This document shows, piece after piece, positions 7,178-15,549 of a stretch of DNA of 54,080 nt (position 1 is the stretch's first letter; each line of letters begins with the position of its first letter). Origin of the DNA: Actinomycetota bacterium. GTDB lineage: Bacteria; Actinomycetota; Thermoleophilia; UBA2241. The stretch covers positions 1 through 54,080 of the forward strand of contig PMKK01000315.1 of NCBI GenBank assembly GCA_003157715.1. Reading direction: 5' to 3'. The notes under the pieces are model-generated. The model did no database searches, was not told the DNA's origin, and saw nothing but the letters and a program-made list of their open reading frames with translations. A program made the position numbers and the translations under genes.

Positions 7178-9013
7178 ATGAACGTCACTGCGCGCGCTGT
7201 CCGACATCGTCTGGCCCTGTTTGTCGTGGCTCTTTTGGGGGCGGGTCTTGCCTGCGGTCTCTGGGTCTCGCCGGCGGCGGCCTCGTCGCCGTCGCCGGCG
7301 ACCGGGAAGGTCATGCTCAGGATCGGTTGGACCACCGATCCGGACAACCTCAACCCCTTCATCGGTTTCGCGAACTGGACCTACGAGGTCTGGGCTCTCA
7401 ACTACCAGACGCTCTTCGGCCTTGGAGTCGACGGCAAGCCCACCCTCGATCTGGCGGCGCGATTCCCGACCAAGGCAAACGGCGGCATCTCCGCGGACGG
7501 CAAGGTCTGGACCGTCCACATCAAGCCCAACGAGCGCTGGCAGGACGGCACTCCCCTGACTGCCGCCGACGTCGCCTGGACCTACAACTACGCGGTCAAG
7601 AACCGCATGTCCAACGTCAGCGTGCAGACGGTCGGCATCCAGTCTGTGAAGGCCCTCGGTCCGACGACGGTACGGATCGTGTGCTCTGAGCCTAAAGCCG
7701 ATATGGAGTACTCGGCCATCTACATCCTGCCCAAGCACATCTGGCAGAACGTGAGTCCCCAGGCGGCTCAAACGAGCTACACCAACAGCCCTCCGGTGAT
7801 CGGCAGCGGACCGTTCGAAGCGGTCAAGTGGGTCAAGGGCAGCTATCTCGAGATGGTCCGCAACCCCTACTACTCAGGACCCAAACCGGCTATCGACGAG
7901 ATCCTCTTCGAGGTCTATCAGAACGCCGACACGATGGCCTCCGACCTCGAGGCCGGTCGCATCGACGCCGCCTACGGCATCCTGCCCGCCCAGTTTCAGA
8001 CGTTGCGGTCATTCAAGGGCATCAAGGCGATCCGCTTCACCAACTACAACTGGGACTACCTCGATTGCAACTGCTACACGGGGTCGTCGGGCGGCAATCC
8101 GGTGCTGCGCGACTGGCGCTTTCGTCACGCCCTCGCCTATGCCATCAACCAGCAGAAGCTCATCCAGGTCGCCGAGAACGGCAACGGTCTGCCGGGCACG
8201 ACCATCGTCGACCCCGACACCTGGACCAACCCTGATTACCACTGGCAGCCGTCGGCCGGCCAGGCCTACAGCTTCGACGTCGCCAAGGCCAGCCAACTGC
8301 TCACGGCGGCCGGCTATCCCCTGAAGAACGGCGTGCGGATGAACAAGCAGGGCAAGCCGATCGTCTTGCGGCTCTGGGCGAAGGCCGACACCGGCTACGA
8401 ACAGACGGAGGCCAAGCTCATCGCCGGCTGGCTGAAACAGCTTGGCCTGAAGATAGACTTCTCGGTGATCGACTACGGCGCCATGTCCGCGCGCGTGTGG
8501 AACTACCACGGCAAGACCTACGACCCCCAGTTCGATCTGTATGTCTCGGACTGGATCGGCTACACCGATCCCGGTCCCGCGCTGGCGGCCTTCACCACGC
8601 CGATGATCGGGACCATCAACGAGACCGGCTGGTCCAACGCCCAGTACGACAAGCTGGCGCTCAAGCAGGAGACCACGCTCGGCCCGCAAGCGCGCAAGAA
8701 GATGGTCTGGCAGATGCAGCAAATCATGTATCAGCAGGCGCCATGGATCGTGCTTACCTACCCCTATCTCCTGGAGGCATACAACACCCAGCGCTGGACG
8801 GGCTGGACGCGCTCACTGAACGGCAACGGGCCGGCCGTCGTCTACTGTGGCGGATCGATCGCCAGCTATCTCAGCCTGCGGCCGCGCAGTGCGGCAGCCG
8901 GTGGCGCGGCCGGCACTGGTTGGGTCGGCGCGATCATCGCGGCTGCCGTGGTCGTGGTCGGCGTGGTGATCTGGCGCGTACGCAGCCGGCGCCGGCGCGT
9001 CGTCGAGGAGTAG
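7178..9013 (+). CDS. Family 5 solute-binding protein with C-terminal membrane anchor
   Basis: A 611-residue exported protein. The signal segment (residues about 10-36, ending SPAAAS) is not a clear lipobox. The body is a DppA/OppA-type binding domain: IGWTTDPDNLNPF, DGKVWTVHIKPNERWQDGTPLTAADV, GSGPFEAVKWVKG and DWRFRHALAYAIN are all family 5 landmarks. The C-terminus has a second hydrophobic helix (WVGAIIAAAVVVVGVVIW) and a basic tail, so the protein is probably anchored outside the membrane by its C-terminus. It sits between frlB and frlC, 64 bases after frlB with GGGGGGAG before ATG 7178. It would capture the glycated amino acid or peptide. No permease or ATPase of this family is present here, so the partner transporter is elsewhere or shared. 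Confidence 0.85.
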   Translation: MNVTARAVRHRLALFVVALLGAGLACGLWVSPAAASSPSPATGKVMLRIGWTTDPDNLNPFIGFANWTYEVWALNYQTLFGLGVDGKPTLDLAARFPTKANGGISADGKVWTVHIKPNERWQDGTPLTAADVAWTYNYAVKNRMSNVSVQTVGIQSVKALGPTTVRIVCSEPKADMEYSAIYILPKHIWQNVSPQAAQTSYTNSPPVIGSGPFEAVKWVKGSYLEMVRNPYYSGPKPAIDEILFEVYQNADTMASDLEAGRIDAAYGILPAQFQTLRSFKGIKAIRFTNYNWDYLDCNCYTGSSGGNPVLRDWRFRHALAYAINQQKLIQVAENGNGLPGTTIVDPDTWTNPDYHWQPSAGQAYSFDVAKASQLLTAAGYPLKNGVRMNKQGKPIVLRLWAKADTGYEQTEAKLIAGWLKQLGLKIDFSVIDYGAMSARVWNYHGKTYDPQFDLYVSDWIGYTDPGPALAAFTTPMIGTINETGWSNAQYDKLALKQETTLGPQARKKMVWQMQQIMYQQAPWIVLTYPYLLEAYNTQRWTGWTRSLNGNGPAVVYCGGSIASYLSLRPRSAAAGGAAGTGWVGAIIAAAVVVVGVVIWRVRSRRRRVVEE

Positions 9014-9119
9014 CGGGACGGGGCGCGGTCGGACTCGAACGGGACCCGGTGAGAGCAGGCCCGGGCGCGAGCTTGCCGGATGCTCGAGACGGGCGGACGG
9101 CCAGAACAGGGAGGCACCG

Positions 9120-9962
9120 ATGCGCATGCCGCAGGTGACGCAGGTCGCGGGCATGAACCTCGCCTACGTCTTCTTTCCGCTCAGCCACTTCCTCGATGCG
9201 ATGGTCGAATTCGAAATCGAAAGCGTCGAGCTCTGGGGCGGAGTGCCGCACCTTTACGCCGACGACGTGAGCGTAGCCGACGTCGCCCGGGTGCGCCGTG
9301 AAATAGAGCGGCGCGATCTCACGCTGGCCTGCTACACGCCCGAGCAGTGTTCGTATCCCGTCAACCTGGCCGCCTCCGGCGATCATGCGCGCGAACGCAG
9401 CGTGCGCTACTTCGAGCGCAGCCTTGAGATCGCCGCTGAACTCGGCGCCGGGCTGATGCTCGTGACCTCGGGATGGGGCTATCGTACAGAGCCTCAGGAC
9501 GAGGCCTGGAAACGCTCTCGGGAGTCTCTGCAGCGCATCGCCTTGAGGGCGGGTGATCTGGGGGTCGACTTGGCCCTCGAGGCGCTGCAGCCGACCGAGT
9601 CCAACCTCGTCATCGACATGCGGAGTCTTGGGCGCATGCTCGCCGAGATCGACTCGACGCGGGTCCGGGTCTGTCTCGACACCGTGTCGATGGCGGTGGC
9701 CGGGGACAGCATCGACGAGTTCTTCGTCACCTTCGGTGAGGCTCTGTCCCACATTCACCTGAACGATGGACGCCCTGCCGGCCATCTCACCTGGGGCGAT
9801 GGCTCGCTGCCTCTGGTCGACTACCTGGAGCAGATCGCGCGGCGCGACTACCGCGGACATCTCACCCTCGAGATCGCCGACGAGCGGTACCGCCTTGACC
9901 CTGATGATGCTACGAGGCGAGGACTGGCGGCCGTAAGGCGAGCGTTGGCACAGAGTGTCTGA
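9120..9962 (+). CDS. frlC: FrlC-like fructosamine 3-epimerase (xylose-isomerase-like TIM barrel)
   Basis: A 280-residue sugar phosphate isomerase/epimerase-type barrel. Segments match E. coli FrlC in order: ESVELWGGVPHLYADD (FrlC IEIWGGRPHAFAPD), LACYTPEQCSYPVNL, DLALEALQPTESNLV (LILEPLTPYESNVV), VCLDTVSMAV, LSHIHLNDG and YRGHLTLEI. The conserved Glu, Asp, His and Glu of these strands bind the catalytic metal. FrlC interconverts fructoselysine and its C3 epimer psicoselysine, feeding the latter into the FrlD/FrlB route. ATG 9120 follows AGGGAGG at ideal spacing. It is the last gene of the frl operon; the 106 bases before it contain no obvious terminator. Confidence 0.8.
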   Translation: MRMPQVTQVAGMNLAYVFFPLSHFLDAMVEFEIESVELWGGVPHLYADDVSVADVARVRREIERRDLTLACYTPEQCSYPVNLAASGDHARERSVRYFERSLEIAAELGAGLMLVTSGWGYRTEPQDEAWKRSRESLQRIALRAGDLGVDLALEALQPTESNLVIDMRSLGRMLAEIDSTRVRVCLDTVSMAVAGDSIDEFFVTFGEALSHIHLNDGRPAGHLTWGDGSLPLVDYLEQIARRDYRGHLTLEIADERYRLDPDDATRRGLAAVRRALAQSV

Positions 9963-9982
9963 GCCCAGCAGAGGCGGCGCCG

Positions 9983-10064
9983 GTCAGCGAACGCGCGCCG
10001 ACGCGTGTGCCGGCTTCGAACCAGCGAGCGATAGGGCGCGGCGCGCTCATTGCCGGCAGCTCGG
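9983..10064 (+). pseudogene. Decayed duplicate of the 5' end of the MerR gene at 12292
   Basis: By hand alignment, 67 of 82 bases match positions 12301-12382 without a gap. That covers codons 4-31 of the intact MerR-family gene. Translated in the same frame it keeps V-ERA-TR-PASNQ--IGR-ALI-G-S (19 of 28 residues), then similarity stops before the rest of the helix-turn-helix. The equivalent start codon and ribosome site are gone. It lies between frlC and the Lrp gene, so it is either a relic of a duplicated regulator or a conserved leader sequence shared by two regulators. Confidence 0.7.
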
Positions 10065-10139
10065 CGCCCGTGATCCGTAGTATCCTGCTGAACACGAGGG
10101 GTCGAGCAGCTCGACTCGCTGGGACCGACGAGGGGGACC

Positions 10140-10601
10140 ATGCCGCGCAAGCTCCTGGACGCGACCGACCGGCGTATCATCCAGCATCTCAGGGAAGACG
10201 GGCGGCGTTCCTACGCCGCCATCGCTCGCGACGTGGGGCTGTCAGAGGCCTCGGTCCGCCAGCGCGTGTCCCGCATGCTCAGAGACGGCGCGATCCAGAT
10301 CTCCGCGGCGACCTATCCCACCCGGCTCGGTTTCATCACCGCGGGCATCGGTATCAAGGTCGAAAACGGCCGGCACGAGGAGATCGCGGGCATCATCGCG
10401 CGGCTGCCCGAGGTGGAGTTCGCGGCGACCTGCCTGGGCGTCTTCGACGTCGTGATCGACGTGATCTGCGAGAGCCGCGAGCATCTCTACGAGTTCGTCG
10501 TCGAGAAGGTCCGCGCGCTGCCCGGCGTGCGCGAGGCCGACGTCTATCTGTATGCCAAGGTGGTGCGCGACCAGCTTTCGTGGAAAGCCCTGGAAAGCTG
10601 A
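10140..10601 (+). CDS. Lrp/AsnC-family transcriptional regulator
   Basis: A 153-residue protein. Residues 5-60 are the AsnC helix-turn-helix (LDATDRRIIQHLREDGRRSYAAIARDVGLSEASVRQRVSRMLRDG), followed by a linker and a RAM/ligand-binding ferredoxin-like domain (about 65-150) with the typical VCESREHLYEFVVEKVRALPGV stretch. Such proteins form octamers and respond to amino acids. ATG 10140 is preceded by GAGGGGG at good spacing. The gene precedes an amine/amino-acid oxidase gene whose promoter region holds a long palindrome, so that oxidase is the obvious candidate target and an amino acid the candidate effector. Confidence 0.88.
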   Translation: MPRKLLDATDRRIIQHLREDGRRSYAAIARDVGLSEASVRQRVSRMLRDGAIQISAATYPTRLGFITAGIGIKVENGRHEEIAGIIARLPEVEFAATCLGVFDVVIDVICESREHLYEFVVEKVRALPGVREADVYLYAKVVRDQLSWKALES

Positions 10602-10611
10602 CCCAGGGCTT
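10585..10611 (+). terminator. Hairpin across the Lrp stop codon
   Basis: A perfect 9-bp stem, AAGCCCTGG (10585-10593) with CCAGGGCTT (10603-10611), has the TGA stop (10599-10601) in its loop. No clear T-run follows, so it may be a weak or Rho-assisted terminator or an mRNA 3'-end stabiliser. Confidence 0.45.
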
Positions 10612-10686
10612 GACCTTGCCGCAGGCGTACGAGCCAAGCTTCGTGATCCGTATGCGACATCCGCAGTAATCGACTGATTCGGTGTA

Positions 10687-10724
10687 TTGACATCAGTGAA
10701 CGGCTCCGTTCACATAGATGTCAG
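10687..10724. promoter_or_regulatory. Nested palindromic operator overlapping the promoter of the FAD oxidase
   Basis: Outer arms TGACATC (10688-10694) and GATGTCA (10717-10723) enclose a perfect inner palindrome, GTGAACGG-ct-CCGTTCAC (10696-10713). The outer left arm is part of a TTGACA -35 element (10687-10692), and the presumed -10 falls inside the inner palindrome's right arm. Binding here would block the promoter. Candidate regulators are the adjacent Lrp or the MerR-family gene downstream. Confidence 0.6.
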
Positions 10725-10772
10725 TGAGAAGCAGTGCACGATTTGTCTTGCAGCGACCGTTCAGGCAAGGGG

Positions 10773-12164
10773 ATGCGGATGATCACGGATGAGCGCTATC
10801 GGCGTCGTAGCATGTGGCTCGATCAGCTTGACCGGGCGCTGGAGCCGCGCCCGGCACTGCCTGGTTCGCTGGACGTCGACGTGGCCATCGTCGGCGGTGG
10901 TTTCACCGGCCTGTGGACGGCCTACTACCTGGCGAAGGCCGACAGCAGCCTGCGCATCGCCGTCCTCGAGCGCGAGATCGCCGGCTTTGGCGCCTCCGGT
11001 CGCAACGGCGGCTGGGTGTCGCCCTTCTTTCCGACGTCGCTCGAGACGCTCGCCGCGACGCGCGGCCGAGAAAGCGCCGTGGCGATGCAGCGCGCCATGT
11101 TCGCTACCGTCGACGAGATCGGGCGCGTGACGGCAGCCGAAGGCATCGACGCGCGCTTCCACAAGGGCGGCGTGCTCGACCTGGCCACCGGGCCGGAGCA
11201 GCTCGCAAGGGTACGCGCCGAGGTGGACTACTATCGCGGCTGGGGCGTCGGCGCGGACGAGATGTGGTGGATGGAGGCAGGCGAGGTCGCCGATCGTGTC
11301 GTCGTCGACGGCTGCCTCGGCGCGAGCTACCTCACCCACTGCGCGTGTCTCGACCCGGCTCGCGTGGTCCGCGGACTGGCCGAGGCCGTCGAGAGACTAG
11401 GTGTCTCGATCTACGAGCAAACGCCCGTCTTGCGCATCTCGGGCGGCCGTCTGAGCACTGCCGTGGGCGACGTGCGCGCCGGCGTCGTGGTGCGCGCCAC
11501 CGAGGGGTTCACGCCCGAGCTGCCCGGCGCGCGGCGCGACGTCATTCCCACCTACTCACTGATGATCGCTACCGAACCACTGCCCGAGGAGTTCTGGCGT
11601 GAGGCCGGGTGGGGTGGCCGCGAGACGTTCACCGATGGTCGCCACCTCTACATCTACGCCATGCGCACCGAAGACGGCCGCATCGCGCTCGGCGGCCGCG
11701 GCGCCCCGTATCACTTCAACTCCAAGGTCAGCGAAAGCTACGAGCACGTGCCTCGCGTGCACGAGACGCTCACGGCCACCTTGAGAACGCTCTTCCCGGC
11801 GGCACGCGACGCCAGGATAACCCACCGCTGGGGAGGCAATCTCGGCATTCCGCGCGACTGGCACCCGTCGGTGGGCTACGACCGGTCCAGGGGGTACGCC
11901 TGGGCGGGCGGCTACGTCGGCGACGGTGTCGCCGCCTCGAATCTGGCGGGTCGCACGCTGGCCGACCTCATCTGCCGGCGCGAGAGCGAGCTGGTCACGT
12001 TGCCGTGGGTGGGCCACGTCTCGCGCAAGTGGGAGCCGGAGCCGCTGCGCTGGATAGGGGTGCGCGCTTCGCTGGCCGTCTTCGCGAGCGCGGACCGCAA
12101 GGAGAGAAGGACAGGCAAGCCCGCCAAGAGGGCGGAGCTGATGCACCGGGTCCTGCCGCTGTGA
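10773..12164 (+). CDS. FAD-dependent amine/amino-acid oxidoreductase (DAO family)
   Basis: A 463-residue flavoenzyme. It has an N-terminal dinucleotide fold, DVAIVGGGFTGLWTAYYLAKADSSLRIAVLE (GxGxxG plus the terminal acidic residue), then GASGRNGGWV, which is typical of gamma-glutamylputrescine oxidase and related DAO-family enzymes. A C-terminal RWGGNLGIPRDWHPSVGYD...YAWAGGYVGDGVAASNLAGR segment closes the FAD site. It should oxidise a C-N bond of an amine or amino acid. PuuB-like amine oxidation and deglycating Amadori oxidation are both possible because both occur in this fold family; nothing in the sequence decides. ATG 10773 and 10779 are both usable, and AAGGGG suits the second. It lies behind a nested palindrome and 127 bases before the MerR gene. 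Confidence 0.82.
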   Translation: MRMITDERYRRRSMWLDQLDRALEPRPALPGSLDVDVAIVGGGFTGLWTAYYLAKADSSLRIAVLEREIAGFGASGRNGGWVSPFFPTSLETLAATRGRESAVAMQRAMFATVDEIGRVTAAEGIDARFHKGGVLDLATGPEQLARVRAEVDYYRGWGVGADEMWWMEAGEVADRVVVDGCLGASYLTHCACLDPARVVRGLAEAVERLGVSIYEQTPVLRISGGRLSTAVGDVRAGVVVRATEGFTPELPGARRDVIPTYSLMIATEPLPEEFWREAGWGGRETFTDGRHLYIYAMRTEDGRIALGGRGAPYHFNSKVSESYEHVPRVHETLTATLRTLFPAARDARITHRWGGNLGIPRDWHPSVGYDRSRGYAWAGGYVGDGVAASNLAGRTLADLICRRESELVTLPWVGHVSRKWEPEPLRWIGVRASLAVFASADRKERRTGKPAKRAELMHRVLPL

Positions 12165-12291
12165 GGTTCTGAGAGAGAGGTCCGGTCCCATCCCGCGGCC
12201 GATCTCGCCGGCCCGTGCGGCCGACGGCTCCGCCTCGCGTTTGACGCGAAGGTCGCGTGACGCGCATGCTTGCCCAGGAGGATCGCAGGGG

Positions 12292-13152
12292 ATGGGGAAG
12301 GTCATCGAACGCGCGCTGACGCGCGCGCCGGCTTCGAATCAGATACCGATAGGGCGCTTCGCGCTGATCACCGGTATCTCGGTCAGCGCGCTGCGCTTCT
12401 ACGACGAGCACCTGCTGTTCCGGCCGGCCACGGTCGACCCTCAGAACGGCTATCGGTACTACAGTCTCGAGCAGCTCGATATGGCCGTGATCCTGCGACT
12501 CTTGCGCGATCTCGAAGTGCCCCTGCCCGAGATCAAGGCCCTGTTTGCCGCCGGTCGCGACGAGATCTATCGGGTGCTGGAGATCCACCGGCAGCGCATG
12601 GTCGAACGCCGGCTCGGGATCGACGGCATCGTCGCACGCCTGAACCGGCTGCTCGACCAGGACCGGCCGGTGCTCAGCCCCGAGATCCAGGTCGCGCCGG
12701 TCGCGCCGCTGCTCGTGATCAGCAAGAGGGCCAGGCGCACGCGTCCCCATCTCGACGCGGCGATCGTGGCCTTCTCAGGCGAGTTGCGTGCATCGCTGCC
12801 CACTGCCGCCGTCCGCTCCAAGGTCCGCGAAGTGATCCTCTACCACGACCTCCTGCAACGGCACGAGATCGTCGATTTCGAGGTCTGCGTGCCGGCGCCT
12901 GAGGGCGCGGGCGAGTCGTGGGAGCTGCCGGGGGGCACGGCGGCCCGCACCACCCACTACGGAGCCTGGACCGAGATCTGGGCCTCGTATGCCGCGCTGC
13001 TTTCGTGGATCGTGCGCGAGCAGCACGGTCTGCGCGGGCCCTTGCGCGAGGTGTATCTGGTCGACGAGCGCGACACGTCCGACCCGCGTGACTATGTCAC
13101 CGAGCTGACCTGGCCGATCGGTCCCCCCGTGCTTGACCCTCGTCCAGGTTGA
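12292..13152 (+). CDS. MerR-family regulator with GyrI-like effector domain (BmrR type)
   Basis: A 286-residue protein. After about 15 extra residues comes the MerR DNA-binding domain: IPIGRFALITGISVSALRFYDEHLLFRPATVDPQNGYRYYSLEQLD. A coiled dimerisation helix follows (residues about 90-125), then a GyrI-like small-molecule domain ending GPLREVYLVDERDTSDPRDYVTELTWPI. MerR proteins of this build activate promoters with long spacers when bound to cationic or hydrophobic drugs. ATG 12292 has AGGAGG ten bases upstream. Its 5' end is repeated in decayed form at 9983-10064. The first M28 peptidase gene starts 80 bases downstream, but nothing shows that they share control. Confidence 0.87.
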   Translation: MGKVIERALTRAPASNQIPIGRFALITGISVSALRFYDEHLLFRPATVDPQNGYRYYSLEQLDMAVILRLLRDLEVPLPEIKALFAAGRDEIYRVLEIHRQRMVERRLGIDGIVARLNRLLDQDRPVLSPEIQVAPVAPLLVISKRARRTRPHLDAAIVAFSGELRASLPTAAVRSKVREVILYHDLLQRHEIVDFEVCVPAPEGAGESWELPGGTAARTTHYGAWTEIWASYAALLSWIVREQHGLRGPLREVYLVDERDTSDPRDYVTELTWPIGPPVLDPRPG

Positions 13153-13232
13153 GGGTTCAGGGTGAGCGCGTCTCATCGGGGTGGTCCACGGTCGCTCAGT
13201 CTTGCGGTCGTGGGGCGACAAAGGAGGGTTCT

Positions 13233-15284
13233 ATGAGAAGACTGCTCGTCCTGGGCATAGGTGTCCTGGCCCTGCTGCTGGTCCCGGCCGGCGCGCAGGC
13301 CAGACCGACCTTCGATCAGGCCGTCAACCAGCTCATGAAGCAGAGCTGGCCGCAGGCTGTCGACGCTCACCTTGCGAACATGCCGGGCACCAATCCCAAG
13401 CTGGGTTTCTTTCTCGCGGGGACCTGGTCCGACAATGCCAGAGCGCGGTACATAGCCGCCGAGATGCGTGCCATCGGTCTGAAGAACGTGCACCTCGCGC
13501 CGGTGCCGGTCGACGCCTTCGACTTCAAGTCGGCGAGCGTCTCGGCCGGCTTCAACACGATGACGGCCTCGACCTTCGCGGGCATCCGGCCGACGTCGGC
13601 GAAGGGCCTCAAGGCCCAGGTCGTCTACGCCCACGACGGCACCTCCCAGGACTTCGATGCGCTGCAGACCGCCGGCGTGAGCGTCAAGGGCAAGATCGTA
13701 CTGCTCGATGCCGACCTCGAGAACTGGTGGGTCAACTATCAGGCCGCCGAGGCCACCTCGCGCGGCGCGATCGGCGTCATCTTCACCTATGGAGCAGACA
13801 CCGATCCGTACTACTCCGTCGCTCCGGATGCGCTGGGCAGCTTCGATGCCGAGTTCGACTGGGCCAACGTGCCGGCCGTGTACATCGCCCAGCAGGACGG
13901 CGCCTGGCTGGAAAGCCAGCTGAAGCCCGACGGCACCGGCCCCGTGGTCACCATGAAGCTGATCGAGAAGGTGCGCATGGCCACCCAGGGCGGCAAGGGC
14001 TACATGGTGTTCGGTGACCTGCCGGGCAAGGTCAAGGACGGCACCTTCGTGCTGATCGGCGCCCATCACGACGCCTACTTCCACTCGGCGACCGACGACA
14101 CCGACGGCGTGGTCGACGGTCTGACGATCGCCAAGGCGATGGTCAAGAGCGGCTACAAGCCGCAGCACACGGTGCGCTTCATGTTCTCGACGGGCGAGGA
14201 GTTCGGCTATGTGAACTCCTACTACGACTGGTGTATCGGAGCCTGGTGGACGATCACTCACGCGCATCCCGAGTGGGCCGGCAAGATCCGTGCCTTCCTG
14301 GAAAGCGATCACTTCGTGGGCGACAACCCGCTGAAGATCACGACTCCGGACTTCACCCCGCTGGTCACGACCGAGGCCGCGGCTGCGAGCAGCCTGTTGC
14401 CGTACGGCTACAAGATCAGCTCGGTCTCGAGCACCTGGAAGGACAGCTGGACGTTCGGCGCCGCCGGCGTGCCGATCGTGGCCTTCGACAACAAGGTCGA
14501 CAGCGCCGGCACCTACCATACGCAGTACATGCGTGAGAGCGCGATCGACTGGAATTACCTGGCCGGGATCACCAAGTTCATCTTCAAGGTGGAGACCAGG
14601 TTCAACGACGGCAAGCTCCTGCCCTACGGACTGAACTCGCGAGCCGACAATCTCGCCGCCACGGTGGTGCCCAGCGACCTGCTGAGCGCCGGTGCCGATG
14701 CCGGCACGGTCAGCCGTCTCGAGAGCGACGTGTCGGCCTTCCAGAGCGCGACAGCGGCCTACGAGGCTCGCACGAGCTCCATCCCGACGGCGCACTACGC
14801 CGCTGTCAACGCCTCCCTGCTGAAGATCCAGAAGAAGATCAGTCTGGCGCTCACCGGCTTGACGCCCTTTCAGACGACGGTCTATCCACACCAGCAGGTC
14901 CTCACCGACGTGCAATCGCTCAATCAGGCGATCGCTGCCCTCCAGACGTCGCCGGCAGACACCGACGCGGCGCTCAGTGCCCTGAGCGGTGTCGACTACA
15001 CATCGAACGGGATACTGCTGACCCACAGCGTCTATCAGCACTTGCTGCAGCGCCTCAATCCGGCGTACAAGCGGGTGGCTTGGGGCGCTCAAGCCCATCC
15101 GGTGTGGCCGCTCCTCGATGTGATGCCCCAATACGACGCCATCCAGGGCGGTACCTGGAACGCCCAGACGGTGAGCCAGCTTCAGGCCATGCGCGATCAG
15201 GACCTGAGCGACTTGAACTCGCGACTGAACGCCATGAGCACCGCGCTCGAGGCCATCACGTCCCAGATCGGCGCCTTGAACTAG
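13233..15284 (+). CDS. Exported M28-family metallopeptidase with PA domain (paralogue 1)
   Basis: A 683-residue secreted protein with a clear signal peptide (MRRLLVLGIGVLALLLVPAGAQA). Residues about 110-240 form a protease-associated insert. The M28 catalytic core follows with IGAHHDAYFHS and DDTDG (first zinc ligands), STGEEFG (Glu base and zinc ligand), FLESDHF, and a late His in TYHTQYM. The order fits glutamate carboxypeptidase II-like aminopeptidases. A roughly 200-residue helical C-terminal region (dimerisation-like) completes it. It is paralogous throughout to the protein at 23930-26083 (shared WPQ-x-D/E opening, YYDWCIGAW, PEWAGK). The start follows AAAGGAGG at ideal distance. It is a likely extracellular peptide scavenger and ends at a strong intrinsic terminator. 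Confidence 0.87.
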   Translation: MRRLLVLGIGVLALLLVPAGAQARPTFDQAVNQLMKQSWPQAVDAHLANMPGTNPKLGFFLAGTWSDNARARYIAAEMRAIGLKNVHLAPVPVDAFDFKSASVSAGFNTMTASTFAGIRPTSAKGLKAQVVYAHDGTSQDFDALQTAGVSVKGKIVLLDADLENWWVNYQAAEATSRGAIGVIFTYGADTDPYYSVAPDALGSFDAEFDWANVPAVYIAQQDGAWLESQLKPDGTGPVVTMKLIEKVRMATQGGKGYMVFGDLPGKVKDGTFVLIGAHHDAYFHSATDDTDGVVDGLTIAKAMVKSGYKPQHTVRFMFSTGEEFGYVNSYYDWCIGAWWTITHAHPEWAGKIRAFLESDHFVGDNPLKITTPDFTPLVTTEAAAASSLLPYGYKISSVSSTWKDSWTFGAAGVPIVAFDNKVDSAGTYHTQYMRESAIDWNYLAGITKFIFKVETRFNDGKLLPYGLNSRADNLAATVVPSDLLSAGADAGTVSRLESDVSAFQSATAAYEARTSSIPTAHYAAVNASLLKIQKKISLALTGLTPFQTTVYPHQQVLTDVQSLNQAIAALQTSPADTDAALSALSGVDYTSNGILLTHSVYQHLLQRLNPAYKRVAWGAQAHPVWPLLDVMPQYDAIQGGTWNAQTVSQLQAMRDQDLSDLNSRLNAMSTALEAITSQIGALN

Positions 15285-15329
15285 CACAGCCATCGCCCGC
15301 CCCGCAGGCGGGGCCGAAAGGAGGCGGAA

Positions 15330-15363
15330 GGGGGGCCGGCCAAGCCGGCCCCCCTTCTTCGTT
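15330..15363 (+). terminator. Strong intrinsic terminator after M28 paralogue 1
   Basis: An 11-bp perfect stem, GGGGGGCCGGC (15330-15340) with GCCGGCCCCCC (15344-15354), has a 3-base loop and is followed by TTCTTCGTT. A smaller GCCCCGC/CGGGGC hairpin precedes it. Confidence 0.85.
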
Positions 15364-15395
15364 CAGCAAGCGCGCGGCGGAGCAATCGGTACGCT

Positions 15396-15503
15396 GCGGA
15401 GCATCGGCACGTCGCGCGGCGCCGGCATGTGGCGCGGCGCCGGCATGTGGCGCGGCACCGGCACGTGACGCGGCGCCGGCATGTGGCGCGGCACCGGCAT
15501 CCT
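15396..15503. repeat. 18-bp tandem repeat, six copies
   Basis: Six head-to-tail copies of GCGCGGCGCCGGCATGTG and variants, each exactly 18 bp, start about 45 bases beyond the stop of the minus-strand amidase gene. The first and last copies are the most diverged. There are no spacers, so this is not CRISPR. If the amidase stop were lost, the minus-strand frame would read a six-residue PAPRHM-type repeat. Confidence 0.85.
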
Positions 15504-15549
15504 GCGCCCACCACCGCTGGTCGACCCGTCCTGTTCGACGAACGCCGGG

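Noticed and set aside
12325..12345. tRNA T-arm-like CGGCTTCGAATC
   Set aside because: It lies inside the MerR coding region and no acceptor or anticodon stems surround it.
13173..15293. A 706-codon minus-strand open frame
   Set aside because: It is an exact antisense shadow of the first M28 gene, caused by GC-rich third positions; it has no recognisable domain or ribosome site.
15396..15503. CRISPR-like repeat array
   Set aside because: Units are contiguous without spacers and no cas genes are present; the same applies to the arrays at 49206 and 52121.
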